A stretch of DNA of 64,000 nucleotides, taken from contig NZ_NSJF01000005.1 in the NCBI RefSeq assembly GCF_002285285.1, forward strand, positions 1 to 64,000, written 5' to 3'. This stretch comes from Vandammella animalimorsus. Its GTDB lineage: Bacteria > Pseudomonadota > Gammaproteobacteria > Burkholderiales > Burkholderiaceae_C. Under the pieces are notes generated by a model. It saw nothing but the letters and a program-made list of their open reading frames with translations, ran no database searches and was not told the DNA's origin. Shown here in pieces: positions 9,608-21,006 of the stretch. Positions within the stretch are counted from its first letter, which is position 1, and each line of letters opens with the position of its first letter. A program made the position numbers and the translations under genes.

Positions 9608-10360
9608 TCAAGCAGCGGCGGCTGCGCGGTTGATGGACTCCAGCGCCACCTGGCGCATGAAGCGCGGGGCCAGGCGCTGGTCGTGGCTGACAAAGATCAC
9701 GCTGCTGCCGGCCTGGGCGCAGGCGGCCAGCAGCAGGTTCATGAAGGCATCGCGGCGGTCTTCGTCGAGCGCCGAGGTCGGCTCATCGGCAATAACCAGC
9801 GGCGGCATGCCCATCAGGGCGCGGGCGGCGGCCACGCGCTGCTGCTGGCCGACCGACAGCGAGCGCGCCGGGCTGTGCCACAGGCTGGCGGGCAGGTCCA
9901 TGGCCTGCAGCCAGTGGCGGGCGCCAGCCTCCAGGCTGCCGTGCTGGCGCTGTGCGGTCTGTGCGCGCTCGGGCGCGAAGCGGCAAGGCAGCAGCACGTT
10001 GTCCTGCACGCTCAGGTAGGGCAACAGGTTGAACTGCTGGAAGATGTAGCCCAGCTGCCGGGCGCGCCAGGCATCGCGCTGTGAGCGCCCCAGGCTGGCC
10101 CAGTCGCGCCCGTCCAGCAATACCTGACCCTGCTGCGGCAGAAACACCCCGGCCAGCAGCGACAGCAGTGTGCTCTTGCCGCTGCCGCTGGGGCCGTGCA
10201 GGAACACCGTTTCGCCGTGGCGGACGCTGAACTCCTCGATCTCCAGGCAAGGCCGCGCCTGCCCTGGCCATTGATAGCGCAGCTGCCGCACCTGCACCAT
10301 GGCCGGCGTGGCGGCTGTTGCTGCTGCGGGCTGCGGCGCTGCTGCGGCCAGCGGGATCAT
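9608..10360 (-). CDS. ABC transporter ATP-binding protein (LolD/MacB type)
   Basis: This 250-residue ATPase has the Walker [17 protein letters not shown], the Q-loop FQQFNLLPYL, the signature LSVGQQQRVAAARAL and the Walker [12 protein letters not shown]. It is the energy-supplying partner of the FtsX-like permease encoded next. The ATG at 10360 overlaps the stop of the DUF2796 gene (ATGA), so this start is preferred although a later Met (10300) is nearer the conserved core. The first 20 residues are Ala/Pro-rich. The signature has Val in place of the usual second Gly (LSVGQ), a tolerated variant. Confidence 0.88.
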   Translation of the reverse strand: MIPLAAAAPQPAAATAATPAMVQVRQLRYQWPGQARPCLEIEEFSVRHGETVFLHGPSGSGKSTLLSLLAGVFLPQQGQVLLDGRDWASLGRSQRDAWRARQLGYIFQQFNLLPYLSVQDNVLLPCRFAPERAQTAQRQHGSLEAGARHWLQAMDLPASLWHSPARSLSVGQQQRVAAARALMGMPPLVIADEPTSALDEDRRDAFMNLLLAACAQAGSSVIFVSHDQRLAPRFMRQVALESINRAAAAA

Positions 10361-10968
10361 TTCCAGCTCAGGCGCGTTTGCCCGTTCTTGAGCGTGCGCT
10401 GGAACTGGCCCTGAGGCATGGCCAGCTGCACCTCAATGGTGTGCAGGCTGGCGAAGGTCTTGGCCAGCTGCACCTCGATGGCTTCGAGCGCCTCGGGCCG
10501 GGCGCAGTCGAAGCGGTAGCTGACCTCGACGTCGGCGTGCTCATGCTTGTCGTCATGATCATGGTCGTGCTTTTTGCCGTGTGGGTGGTCGTCGTGGTCG
10601 TGCTCTTCCTCCAGGCCGTCGATGTCCACCTTTTTCAGCTCACAAGCGGCTGCGGCCGAGGGGCTGAACAGGCTGGCGGCCTGTTTCAGCTGTTGGCGGG
10701 CTTTGCGCAGCGCCTCCTTATCCTGCTTGGAGCGCGCCTCATGCTCGAAGCCGGTGATGTCGGCCTGCGGCGAGGTCAGCTCCAGCAGCAGCTGCTTGCC
10801 TTCCAGCGCCACATCCAGGTGCGCCACGCCATGCACGTGCGGGCGCTGTGCGTGATCGTCGTCATGGTCATGGTCGTCGTGCTTTCCATGTGCATGGGCG
10901 GCTCCCAGCAGGCAGCTGCTGAGCAACAGGGCGGCGCACACGGTGCGGTGGGAGGAGAAGCGTTGCAT
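10357..10968 (-). CDS. DUF2796 histidine-rich periplasmic protein (ZrgA-like)
   Basis: This 203-residue protein has a signal peptide (cleavage probably after AAHA, about residue 26) and two histidine/aspartate-rich runs: one directly after cleavage (GKHDDHDHDDDH) and one at about residues 121-144. Such runs bind zinc or similar metals. DUF2796 members include the zinc-regulated ZrgA of Vibrio. It is the first gene of the minus-strand run, so it probably acts as the metal-capturing component for the ABC transporter encoded after it. The upstream 10969-11212 gap is shared with the divergent heme oxygenase gene; I did not find a convincing Zur box there. Confidence 0.85.
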   Translation of the reverse strand: MQRFSSHRTVCAALLLSSCLLGAAHAHGKHDDHDHDDDHAQRPHVHGVAHLDVALEGKQLLLELTSPQADITGFEHEARSKQDKEALRKARQQLKQAASLFSPSAAAACELKKVDIDGLEEEHDHDDHPHGKKHDHDHDDKHEHADVEVSYRFDCARPEALEAIEVQLAKTFASLHTIEVQLAMPQGQFQRTLKNGQTRLSWK

Positions 10969-11212
10969 GGCAATGGCCTTTCAATCACAAGAGAGAGGAA
11001 ACACAGGCGCCGATGCGCCAGCGTGCAGCGCGGCAGCCATGGCTGCCGCAGCGATGGCGGCGATCATAAGTGGTAACGTGAAATCAATAGCTGCCAGATG
11101 CACTTTTCCTAACCGGGCTGAAGGGCTGTTGCCGGGGCTTTGTGCAAGGCCTTGCCGCCATGGCTGCACTTACAATCGCTGGCGATTTGCAATCACCCAT
11201 CGGAGCCAGCCC

Positions 11213-11818
11213 ATGAGCGAACCCTCATCCTCTGTTGCCACGCGCAGCCAGCGTCTCAAGGCGGCCACCCATGATGTGCATGACACACTGGACAAAAGCA
11301 TCATGGCGGCCGACATCTTTGCCAGTCGCGAGCAGTTCGGGCGCTTTCTGCGCGTGCAGTACCGCTTTCACCGCGACATCGAGGCCTTGTACGCCCAGCC
11401 TGCGGTAGCGGCATTGGTGCCCGATTTGGCGCAGCGCTGCCGCCTGCCGGAGATCGCCGCCGATCTGCAGGATCTGCAGCAGCCGCAGCCCGCGGACGAG
11501 CCCGCCCGCCTGGGGTCTGACACGCCGCTGCCCACGGCGCTGGGCTGGCTGTACGTGGCCGAGGGCTCGAACCTGGGCGGCACCATCCTGTTCAAGATCG
11601 CCAGCGAGAAGCTGGGCCTGGGGCGGGATTTTGGCGCGCGCCACCTGGCCGCGCACCCCGATGGCGCCGCCCGGCACTGGCGCGCCTTCACCGCGGCGCT
11701 GGACGCCGCGCCGCTCTCGCCCGAGGAAGAAAGCCAGATGATGCAGGCGGCCGAGGAGGCTTTTGCCACCGTGCAGGCCTACGCCCGTGAAGAATTGGCG
11801 CCGCCCGCGCTGGCTTGA
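11213..11818 (+). CDS. hemO: Biliverdin-producing heme oxygenase
   Basis: This 201-residue protein resembles the compact bacterial heme oxygenases (HemO/PigA group). The N-terminal helix holds the probable proximal heme ligand in RLKAATHDVHDTLD, and the distal helix carries GWLYVAEGSNLGG, matching the family's Gly-rich distal kink. It would open heme to biliverdin, CO and iron. The ATG at 11213 gives the usual family length; a frame extending up to 10943 has no support. It is divergent from the putative zinc operon, which makes this a metal-acquisition locus. No heme receptor gene is adjacent, and I saw no clear Fur box. Confidence 0.88.
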   Translation: MSEPSSSVATRSQRLKAATHDVHDTLDKSIMAADIFASREQFGRFLRVQYRFHRDIEALYAQPAVAALVPDLAQRCRLPEIAADLQDLQQPQPADEPARLGSDTPLPTALGWLYVAEGSNLGGTILFKIASEKLGLGRDFGARHLAAHPDGAARHWRAFTAALDAAPLSPEEESQMMQAAEEAFATVQAYAREELAPPALA

Positions 11819-11911
11819 GCTTCGCCTCTTGAAAATAGTCGCTTTGCCAATAGATGGATGACAAGCCGCTGGCGCCATGCGCCAGCCCATCCACAAAGCA
11901 AGGAGGACTTC

Positions 11912-12349
11912 ATGAGCAACCAACTCAGCCGTATGCGTGGCAGCCTGTTCGACGATTTGTTCAAGGAAATCGCGCCGGGCTTTTTCATCAAGCCGCTGCA
12001 CGGTGACCCGCTGCCCAGCGCCGCGCAGATCAAGATCGACGTCAGCGAGAGCGATGGCGCCTACAAAGTGCTGGCCGAAGTGCCAGGCGTAGGCAAGGAG
12101 GACATCCATGTCTCCATTGATGGCAGCGTCGTCACGCTCAGCGCCGAGATCAAGCAGCACGACAGCCAGCAGGGCGAGGGCGAAAAGGTGTTGCGCAGCG
12201 AGCGCTACTACGGTTCCGTCTCGCGCAGCTTCCAGCTGCCGCAGGACATCGACGCTGCCGCCGCCAAGGCCAAGTACGACAACGGCGTGCTGGTGCTGAC
12301 CCTGCCCAAGAAGCAGGCCAGCGCTTCGCAGCGCCTGATGGTGGAGTAA
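11912..12349 (+). CDS. Hsp20/alpha-crystallin small heat shock protein
   Basis: This 145-residue chaperone has the alpha-crystallin domain from about residue 35 to 130, with the family motifs AEVPGVGKEDIHVSIDG and NGVLVLTLPKK. It binds unfolding proteins in the cytoplasm. The ATG at 11912 is preceded by AAGGAGG, which decides the start over a longer frame from 11858. The usual C-terminal IxI anchoring motif is not obvious; the end reads LMVE. It is transcribed alone, with a hairpin terminator after it. Confidence 0.9.
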   Translation: MSNQLSRMRGSLFDDLFKEIAPGFFIKPLHGDPLPSAAQIKIDVSESDGAYKVLAEVPGVGKEDIHVSIDGSVVTLSAEIKQHDSQQGEGEKVLRSERYYGSVSRSFQLPQDIDAAAAKAKYDNGVLVLTLPKKQASASQRLMVE

Positions 12350-12409
12350 TCCCGCCGCAGGGGGGGGAGGAAGAATCCCCCGCAGCAATCAACAGCAATC
12401 AATCTCGCT

Positions 12410-12432
12410 GGGCCGCCTTCGGGCGGCCCTTG
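12410..12432 (+). terminator. Stem-loop after hsp20
   Basis: GGGCCGCC and GGCGGCCC form a perfect eight-base stem with a TTCG loop, followed by only a short T-poor tail (TTGTCGTG). It probably ends the hsp20 transcript before the fadB promoter. Confidence 0.6.
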
Positions 12433-12488
12433 TCGTGTCTGGCACGTTTGCTTGGGGCGCATTCTTTGCATCCCTGTCCCCTGTGAGA

Positions 12489-12518
12489 TTGTGGCGCGGC
12501 GCGCAACTCCCGTAGAAT
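12489..12518 (+). promoter_or_regulatory. Probable sigma-70 promoter of fadB-fadA
   Basis: TTGTGG at 12489-12494 and TAGAAT at 12513-12518 are separated by 18 bases. The start point would fall near 12525, about 50 bases upstream of fadB and right before the palindrome at 12530. Confidence 0.5.
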
Positions 12519-12529
12519 GCGCGGCGGAA

Positions 12530-12547
12530 ATAGCACGACCGTTCTAT
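12530..12547. promoter_or_regulatory. Palindromic operator before fadB (FadP/TetR type)
   Basis: ATAGCACGACCGTTCTAT is an imperfect palindrome whose arms share ATAG and ACG. It resembles operators of TetR-family repressors that control beta-oxidation genes in betaproteobacteria. It sits just downstream of the predicted -10, where a bound repressor would block transcription until acyl-CoA is present. The regulator gene is not in this window, so the regulator assignment is inference. Confidence 0.5.
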
Positions 12548-12575
12548 TTTTATCAATCGTTTCTAAGGAGACTTC

Positions 12576-14675
<2,100 letters not shown>

Positions 14676-14688
14676 AAGGATTACCGAC

Positions 14689-15864
<1,176 letters not shown>

Positions 15865-15917
15865 GCCATGCGCTGCATGCCGCGCCAGCGGCCGGCATGC
15901 ACAGCCGCAACAAGACC

Positions 15918-15953
15918 AAAGGCGCAGCCTGTCACAGGGCTGCGCCTTTTGCA
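15918..15953 (+). terminator. Terminator of the fadBA operon
   Basis: AAAGGCGCAGCC (15918-15929) pairs with GGCTGCGCCTTT (15938-15949) across an eight-base loop and ends in a T-run. It lies between convergent genes and could work in both directions. Confidence 0.8.
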
Positions 15954-15997
15954 CTCTGGCGATTTGTGTTCTGCCGTTTGTGTTCTGTCGGGTGCCA

Positions 15998-16019
15998 GAA
16001 CCTGCTCAAAACTCGGCGG
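15998..16019. repeat. Lone end of the palindromic repeat family at the rluA stop
   Basis: GAACCTGCTCAAAACTCGG closely resembles the left end of the repeat copy at 59917. On the minus strand it reads TTTTGAGCAGGTTC, and the TGA is the stop codon of the pseudouridine synthase gene. Confidence 0.55.
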
Positions 16020-16755
16020 GCGATTCAAAGAACATGGGCTTGCCGCTGATGGGGTGCTCAAAGCCCAGCTCGCGCGCGTGCAGCAGCAGGCGCGGCGCGG
16101 CGCCTAGGGCTGCGCCCTGGGCGTAGAGCGGGTCGCCCAGGATGGGGTGGCCAATGCTTTGCAGGTGCACGCGCAGCTGGTGCGTGCGGCCGGTGATGGG
16201 CTCCAGATCCAGCCGGGTGTGGGCGATGGGGTAGTGCGGCGCACCGGGCGGGGCGGGCAGCACGCGCCAGCGCGTCTGGCTGGGCTTGCCCTGCACTTCA
16301 TCGACGATGTGCAGCGGTCGGCGCTCCCAATCGAGGGCCAGCGGCTTGTCGATCAGGCCCCAGCCGGGCTCAGCGGCGTTGCCATCGCCGGGGTTGGACG
16401 GCGGCGCGGCCAGCTGCCCGGCCACGACGGCGGTGTAGCGCTTGTGCACCTGCCGCTGCGCAAAGGCGATGGACAGCAGGCGGTGCACCTGCGGGCTGCG
16501 CGCCATGACCAGCAGCCCGGAGGTGGACATGTCCAGCCGATGCACGATCAGCGCATTGCGCCAGTACTGCTGCGCGCGCCAGGCCAGCGAGTCGCGCTTG
16601 TGCTCGCCGCGCCCGGGCACGCTGAGCAGCTCGTGGGGCTTGAACAGCACCAGAAGGTGCTTGTCCTCATACAGCGCGCGGGGCTTGCTCCAGGCGCTGC
16701 TGCTGGGCGGGGCATCGTCGGGGGCGAGAGGGTCGTCGAAATCTGTGGCAGGCAT
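16006..16755 (-). CDS. RluA family pseudouridine synthase
   Basis: This roughly 249-residue enzyme isomerises uridine to pseudouridine in RNA. It has the catalytic-aspartate motif HRLDMSTSGLLVMA and the C-terminal HQLRVHLQSIGHPILGDPLY block, both hallmarks of the RluA family. Its length and lack of an S4 domain point to the RluA (23S U746/tRNA U32) type rather than RluC/D. The start is uncertain: ATG at 16755 is chosen, a GTG at 16782 is possible, and neither has a clear binding site. It is transcribed alone, convergent with fadBA. Confidence 0.87.
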   Translation of the reverse strand: MPATDFDDPLAPDDAPPSSSAWSKPRALYEDKHLLVLFKPHELLSVPGRGEHKRDSLAWRAQQYWRNALIVHRLDMSTSGLLVMARSPQVHRLLSIAFAQRQVHKRYTAVVAGQLAAPPSNPGDGNAAEPGWGLIDKPLALDWERRPLHIVDEVQGKPSQTRWRVLPAPPGAPHYPIAHTRLDLEPITGRTHQLRVHLQSIGHPILGDPLYAQGAALGAAPRLLLHARELGFEHPISGKPMFFESPAEF

Positions 16756-16848
16756 GGGTAGGCAAGAAATCAGCTGACGCACGGCAGCCGTGCGCGGGGC
16801 GCGCAGCGTAACAGAAAGCCAATGCCGTGGCGCTTGCGGTGGCAGGGC

Positions 16849-16867
16849 ATGTCATACAGACGTCACA
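16849..16867 (+). promoter_or_regulatory. Pho box upstream of pstS
   Basis: ATGTCATACAGACGTCACA contains two direct seven-base units, ATGTCAT and ACGTCAC, spaced 11 bases apart, as in the PhoB-binding consensus CTGTCAT-N4-CTGTCAC. A TTTAAA at 16875-16880 sits at the distance expected for a PhoB-dependent -10. It implies phosphate-starvation control of the pst operon by the PhoB encoded at its end. Confidence 0.75.
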
Positions 16868-16956
16868 AAGCTTTTTTAAAGTGCGTGGCGTCAGGGCCGG
16901 CACAGGCGCGCTGATGACTTCTTTCACCATCCCCCGATCTGTTCATGAGGAATCCA

Positions 16957-17997
16957 ATGAGCAAGTTTGTTTTCCGTACAGTGGCTGCATGCGGCCTGGC
17001 CTTGTCCGTGGCTGGCAGCGCCTGGGCGCAGGACGTCAATGGCGCGGGCGCCAGTTTCCCGGCGCCGGTGTATGCCAAGTGGGCTTCGGACTACCACGCG
17101 GCCACGCAGCTGCGCATCAATTACCAGTCGGTAGGCTCCAGCGCGGGGCTGCGCCAGATCGAGGCGCGCACGGTGGATTTCGGTGCCTCCGATGCGCCGC
17201 TCAAGGATGATGTGCTGAAGGAGAAGGGGTTGGTGCAGTTTCCCACCGTGATCGGCGGCATTGTGCCGGTGGTCAACATCAAGGGGGTGGAGCCGGGCCA
17301 GCTGCGCCTGACGGGGCCGGTGCTGGCCGACATCTACCTGGGCAAGGTGCGCAAGTGGAACGATGCGGCGATCCAGTCGCTCAACCCCGAGCTGAAGCTG
17401 CCCGATGACCAGATCGCCGTGGTGCGCCGCGCCGATGGCTCGGGCACGACGTTTGGTTTTACCAATTACCTCAGCCAGGTCAGCCAGGCCTGGAAGGAGC
17501 AGGTGGGCGAGGGCTCGGCCGTGAAGTGGCCCACCGGCTCGGGCGGCAAGGGCAACGAGGGCGTGGCGGCCTTCGTCAGCCGCCTGCCCAGCTCCATCGG
17601 CTATGTGGAATACGCCTACGCCAAGCAGAACAAGATTGCCTATGCGCAATTGCAGAACCAGGACGGGCAGTTCGTGCACCCGGGCGAGGCGTCCTTCAAG
17701 GCCGCCGCCGAAGGCGCTGATTGGCAAAGCAGCTTCTACCAGGTGCTCAACAACAAGCCGGGCGCGGCCGCTTGGCCCATCACCACGACGACCTACATCC
17801 TGATGCACGCCAAGCAGGACAATGCCGGCAAGGCTGTGGCCACGCTGAAGTTCTTTGATTGGGCCTATCAGCATGGCGATGCGCCGGCGGCCTCGCTGGA
17901 CTATGTGGCGCTGCCCGCCAGCGTCAAGGACATGGTGCGCAAGCAGTGGGTTGAGGGCATCCGCGATGCGGACGGCCGGCCCATTGCCTGGAAGTGA
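16957..17997 (+). CDS. pstS: Phosphate ABC transporter substrate-binding protein PstS
   Basis: This 346-residue periplasmic protein has a signal peptide ending in GSAWA (about residue 24) and the mature start QDVNGAGASFPAPVY typical of PstS. Phosphate-binding motifs include YQSVGSSAGLRQIEARTVDFGASDAP and RRADGSGTTFGFTNYL. The ATG at 16957 has TGAGGA about eight bases upstream, preferred over the ATG at 16945. It is first in pstSCAB-phoU-phoB and lies just downstream of a Pho box, so strong induction under phosphate limitation is expected. Confidence 0.96.
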   Translation: MSKFVFRTVAACGLALSVAGSAWAQDVNGAGASFPAPVYAKWASDYHAATQLRINYQSVGSSAGLRQIEARTVDFGASDAPLKDDVLKEKGLVQFPTVIGGIVPVVNIKGVEPGQLRLTGPVLADIYLGKVRKWNDAAIQSLNPELKLPDDQIAVVRRADGSGTTFGFTNYLSQVSQAWKEQVGEGSAVKWPTGSGGKGNEGVAAFVSRLPSSIGYVEYAYAKQNKIAYAQLQNQDGQFVHPGEASFKAAAEGADWQSSFYQVLNNKPGAAAWPITTTTYILMHAKQDNAGKAVATLKFFDWAYQHGDAPAASLDYVALPASVKDMVRKQWVEGIRDADGRPIAWK

Positions 17998-18059
17998 TAG
18001 GACGGCTGCGGCACGCTGCTGCAGCGTGAACCATGCGAAGCAACACACAAGAGGCGGCC

Positions 18060-19094
18060 ATGTCTGATGCCTTGACCATGCCTGCGATGAACCCCGCTGG
18101 CTCCGATGCCCAGGTCCGCCAGCGGCCGCTGCGGCAAGAGGGGTCCAAGCCCCCGCAGCGCAGGGTGGGCAAGTTGCCCGATCTGCTGTTTGGCCTGCTC
18201 ACGCGCGGCGCGGCCGTGCTGACGCTGGCCGTGCTGGCGGGCATCATGGTGTCGCTGCTGGCGGCGGCCTGGCCGGCGATCCAGGCCTTTGGCCTGGGCT
18301 TTGCTCTCGACGCCGAATGGGATCCGGTGCTGGAGGAGTTCGGCGGCCTGTCGATGATCTACGGCACTTTGGCCACGTCGCTGATCGCGCTGCTGATCGC
18401 GGTGCCAGTGAGCTTTGGCATCGCGCTGTTTTTGACCGAGCTGGCCCCGCCCTGGCTCAAGCGCCCGCTGGGTACGGCCATCGAACTGCTGGCGGCCGTG
18501 CCCTCGATCGTCTATGGCATGTGGGGTCTGATGGTGTTCGGGCCGGTGCTGGTGGAGTATTTCCAGAAGCCGCTGCAAACCCTGCTGGGCGATGTGCCAG
18601 TGCTGGGGGCGCTGTTTGGCGGCGTGCCCATGGGCATTGGCCTGCTGCCGGCGGGCATCATCCTGGCGATCATGATCATTCCCTACATCGCGGCGGTGAT
18701 GCGCGATGTGTTCGAGGTCACGCCGGCGTTGCTCAAGGAGTCGGCCTACGGCCTGGGCGCGACGACCTGGGAGGTGGTCTGGAAGGTGGTGCTGCCCTAC
18801 ACCAAGGCCGGCGTGGTCGGCGGCATCATGCTGGGGCTGGGGCGCGCGCTGGGCGAGACCATGGCCGTGACTTTCGTGATCGGCAATGTGGCGCAGCTTT
18901 CGGCCTCGCTGTTCGATCCGGCCAGCAGCATCACCGCCACGTTGGCCAATGAATTTGCCGAGGCCAGCGCCGGGCTGCACCAGGCCTCGCTGTTCTACCT
19001 GGGCGCGTTGCTGTTTTTCATCACCTTCGTGGTGCTGGCGCTGTCCAAGCTGTTGCTGCTGCACCTGCAAAAGGGAGAAGGGAGGAAGTCATGA
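18060..19094 (+). CDS. pstC: Phosphate ABC transporter permease PstC
   Basis: This 344-residue membrane protein is one of the two permease subunits of the high-affinity phosphate importer. It has about six membrane helices and the ABC-coupling EAA-type loop around [21 protein letters not shown]. The ATG at 18060 is preceded by GAGGCGG, decided against a frame from 18033. The N-terminal 45 residues are polar and longer than in E. coli PstC. Its end overlaps the pstA start (ATGA at 19091-19094). Confidence 0.94.
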   Translation: MSDALTMPAMNPAGSDAQVRQRPLRQEGSKPPQRRVGKLPDLLFGLLTRGAAVLTLAVLAGIMVSLLAAAWPAIQAFGLGFALDAEWDPVLEEFGGLSMIYGTLATSLIALLIAVPVSFGIALFLTELAPPWLKRPLGTAIELLAAVPSIVYGMWGLMVFGPVLVEYFQKPLQTLLGDVPVLGALFGGVPMGIGLLPAGIILAIMIIPYIAAVMRDVFEVTPALLKESAYGLGATTWEVVWKVVLPYTKAGVVGGIMLGLGRALGETMAVTFVIGNVAQLSASLFDPASSITATLANEFAEASAGLHQASLFYLGALLFFITFVVLALSKLLLLHLQKGEGRKS

Positions 19095-19984
19095 ACCAGT
19101 CGCCCAAGCAGGCCAGGCCGATGGCCAAACAGGGCAGCGCCGAGCAGCGGGCGCTGCTCTTCAATCGCCGCAAGCGCGTCAATGCGCTGGCCATTGCGCT
19201 GTCGCTGCTGGCCATGCTGCTGGGCCTGTTCTGGCTGCTGTGGATTTTGTGGGAGACGCTGCGCCAGGGCCTGGGCGGGTTGAGCTGGGCGCTGTTCACG
19301 CAATCAACCCCGGCGCCCAACACGCCCGGCGGCCTGGCCAATGCGCTGTATGGCTCCTTCGTGATGGTGTTGCTGGCCACCTTCGTGGCCACGCCCATCG
19401 GCATTTTGGCGGGCATCAGCTTGGCGGAGTTCAACCCCAGGGGCTGGCTGGCCTCGACCACGCGCTTCGTCAACGACATCCTGCTCTCGGCGCCCAGCAT
19501 CGTCATCGGCCTGTTCGTTTACGCCATCGTCGTGGCTAGGTTCAAGGGCTTTTCTGCCTATGCCGGGGCCTTTGCGCTGGGGCTGCTGGTGGTGCCGGTG
19601 GTGCTGCGCACCACCGAGAACATGCTGATGCTGGTGCCCAATGGCCTGCGCGAGGCGGCCTATGCGCTGGGCGCGCCCAAGTGGAAGGTGGTCTGCATGG
19701 TCACATTGCGTGCGGCGCGCTCGGGCGTCATTACCGGCATGCTGCTGGCCGTGGCCCGCATCTCCGGCGAGACCGCGCCGCTGCTGTTCACCTCGCTGAA
19801 CAATCAGTTCTGGAACACCGACATGGGCCAGCCCATGGCCAGCCTGCCGGTGGTGATCTTCCAGTTCGCCATGAGCCCCTACGAGAACTGGCAGCAACTG
19901 GCCTGGGCTGGGGTGTTTCTCATCACGCTGGCGGTGCTGGGCCTGAATGTGCTGGCCCGCTACGTGACGCGCCAGAAGCGTTGA
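19091..19984 (+). CDS. pstA: Phosphate ABC transporter permease PstA
   Basis: This 297-residue partner of PstC has about six membrane helices and the coupling loop [20 protein letters not shown]. Translation is probably coupled to pstC through the ATGA overlap, and AGGGAGAAGGGAGG lies directly upstream as a strong binding site. It is 40 bases upstream of pstB. Confidence 0.94.
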   Translation: MNQSPKQARPMAKQGSAEQRALLFNRRKRVNALAIALSLLAMLLGLFWLLWILWETLRQGLGGLSWALFTQSTPAPNTPGGLANALYGSFVMVLLATFVATPIGILAGISLAEFNPRGWLASTTRFVNDILLSAPSIVIGLFVYAIVVARFKGFSAYAGAFALGLLVVPVVLRTTENMLMLVPNGLREAAYALGAPKWKVVCMVTLRAARSGVITGMLLAVARISGETAPLLFTSLNNQFWNTDMGQPMASLPVVIFQFAMSPYENWQQLAWAGVFLITLAVLGLNVLARYVTRQKR

Positions 19985-20024
19985 GCGCATCTGCCCCACC
20001 AATCAACCCCGAAGACATCTGCCC

Positions 20025-20807
20025 ATGAATACGGCAATGAGCAAACCGCAGGAGCGGGCCAAGATTGCAGTGCGCAATCTGAATTTCTATTACGGCAAGT
20101 TCCATGCGCTCAAGAACATCAGCATGGAAATCCCGGAGAAGAAGGTCACGGCCTTCATCGGCCCTTCGGGCTGTGGCAAGTCCACGCTGCTGCGCACCTT
20201 CAATCGCATGTTCGAGCTCTACCCCGAGCAGCGCGCCGAGGGCGAGATCATGCTCGATGGCGAGAACCTGCTCTCGCGCAACCTGGATGTGGCGCTGGTG
20301 CGCGCGCGCGTGGGCATGGTGTTCCAGAAGCCCACGCCGTTCCCGATGTCGGTGTACGACAACGTGGCCTTTGGCGTGCGTCTGTTCGAGCGCCTGTCCA
20401 AGTCCGAGATGGACGACCGCGTCGAGAATGCGCTGCGCAAGGCAGCCCTGTGGAACGAGGTCAAGGACAAGCTGCACCAAAGCGGCTCGGGCCTCTCGGG
20501 CGGGCAGCAGCAGCGCCTGTGCATTGCGCGCGGCATTGCCGTGATGCCCGAGGTGTTGCTGCTTGACGAGCCTTGCTCAGCGCTCGATCCACTCTCGACC
20601 AGCAAGATCGAGGAGCTGATCGAGGAGCTCAAGGACGAGTACACCGTGGTCATCGTCACGCACAACATGCAGCAGGCCGCGCGCTGCAGCGATTACACCG
20701 CCTACATGTATCTGGGCGATCTGATGGAGTTCGGCCCCACCAAGGAGCTGTTCATCAAGCCCCAGCGCAAGGAAACCGAGGATTACATCACCGGCCGTTT
20801 CGGCTGA
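20025..20807 (+). CDS. pstB: Phosphate ABC transporter ATPase PstB
   Basis: This 260-residue ATPase drives phosphate import. It has the Walker [17 protein letters not shown], the signature [14 protein letters not shown] and the Walker [16 protein letters not shown]. The PstB-specific [14 protein letters not shown] block follows. Start at 20025 or the next ATG at 20037 cannot be separated; no strong binding site is seen. A 161-bp palindromic repeat separates it from phoU. Confidence 0.95.
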   Translation: MNTAMSKPQERAKIAVRNLNFYYGKFHALKNISMEIPEKKVTAFIGPSGCGKSTLLRTFNRMFELYPEQRAEGEIMLDGENLLSRNLDVALVRARVGMVFQKPTPFPMSVYDNVAFGVRLFERLSKSEMDDRVENALRKAALWNEVKDKLHQSGSGLSGGQQQRLCIARGIAVMPEVLLLDEPCSALDPLSTSKIEELIEELKDEYTVVIVTHNMQQAARCSDYTAYMYLGDLMEFGPTKELFIKPQRKETEDYITGRFG

Positions 20808-20830
20808 GGCGCCCCGCAGCGCCGCAGTAA

Positions 20831-20991
20831 GAACCTGTTCAAAATCTCTGCACGGTGGTCAAGAGAGCGGATTTGAGCGGTCTGCGGCGTTGCAAAGCCT
20901 CGCCATAGCTGGGGCTATGGCTGCGTTTTGCGCCTTGCATTCCATCCCAAACCGCTTCTTGCCCACTCGCACCGAGAATTTGAACAGGTTC
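20831..20991. repeat. 161-bp palindromic repeat, copy A (MITE-like), between pstB and phoU
   Basis: The ends GAACCTGTTCAAAAT and ATTTGAACAGGTTC form terminal inverted repeats, and similarity between the two arms extends imperfectly about 50 bases inward. At the centre, CATAGC-TGGG-GCTATG makes a small perfect hairpin (20904-20919). By my alignment it matches copy B (57656-57816) at about 143 of 161 positions. No open reading frame of note is inside. The right end lies against the phoU ribosome binding site AAGGAG. A TA follows the right end, a possible remnant of a TA target duplication. Confidence 0.8.
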
Positions 20992-21006
20992 TAAGGAGAT
21001 TTCCCC

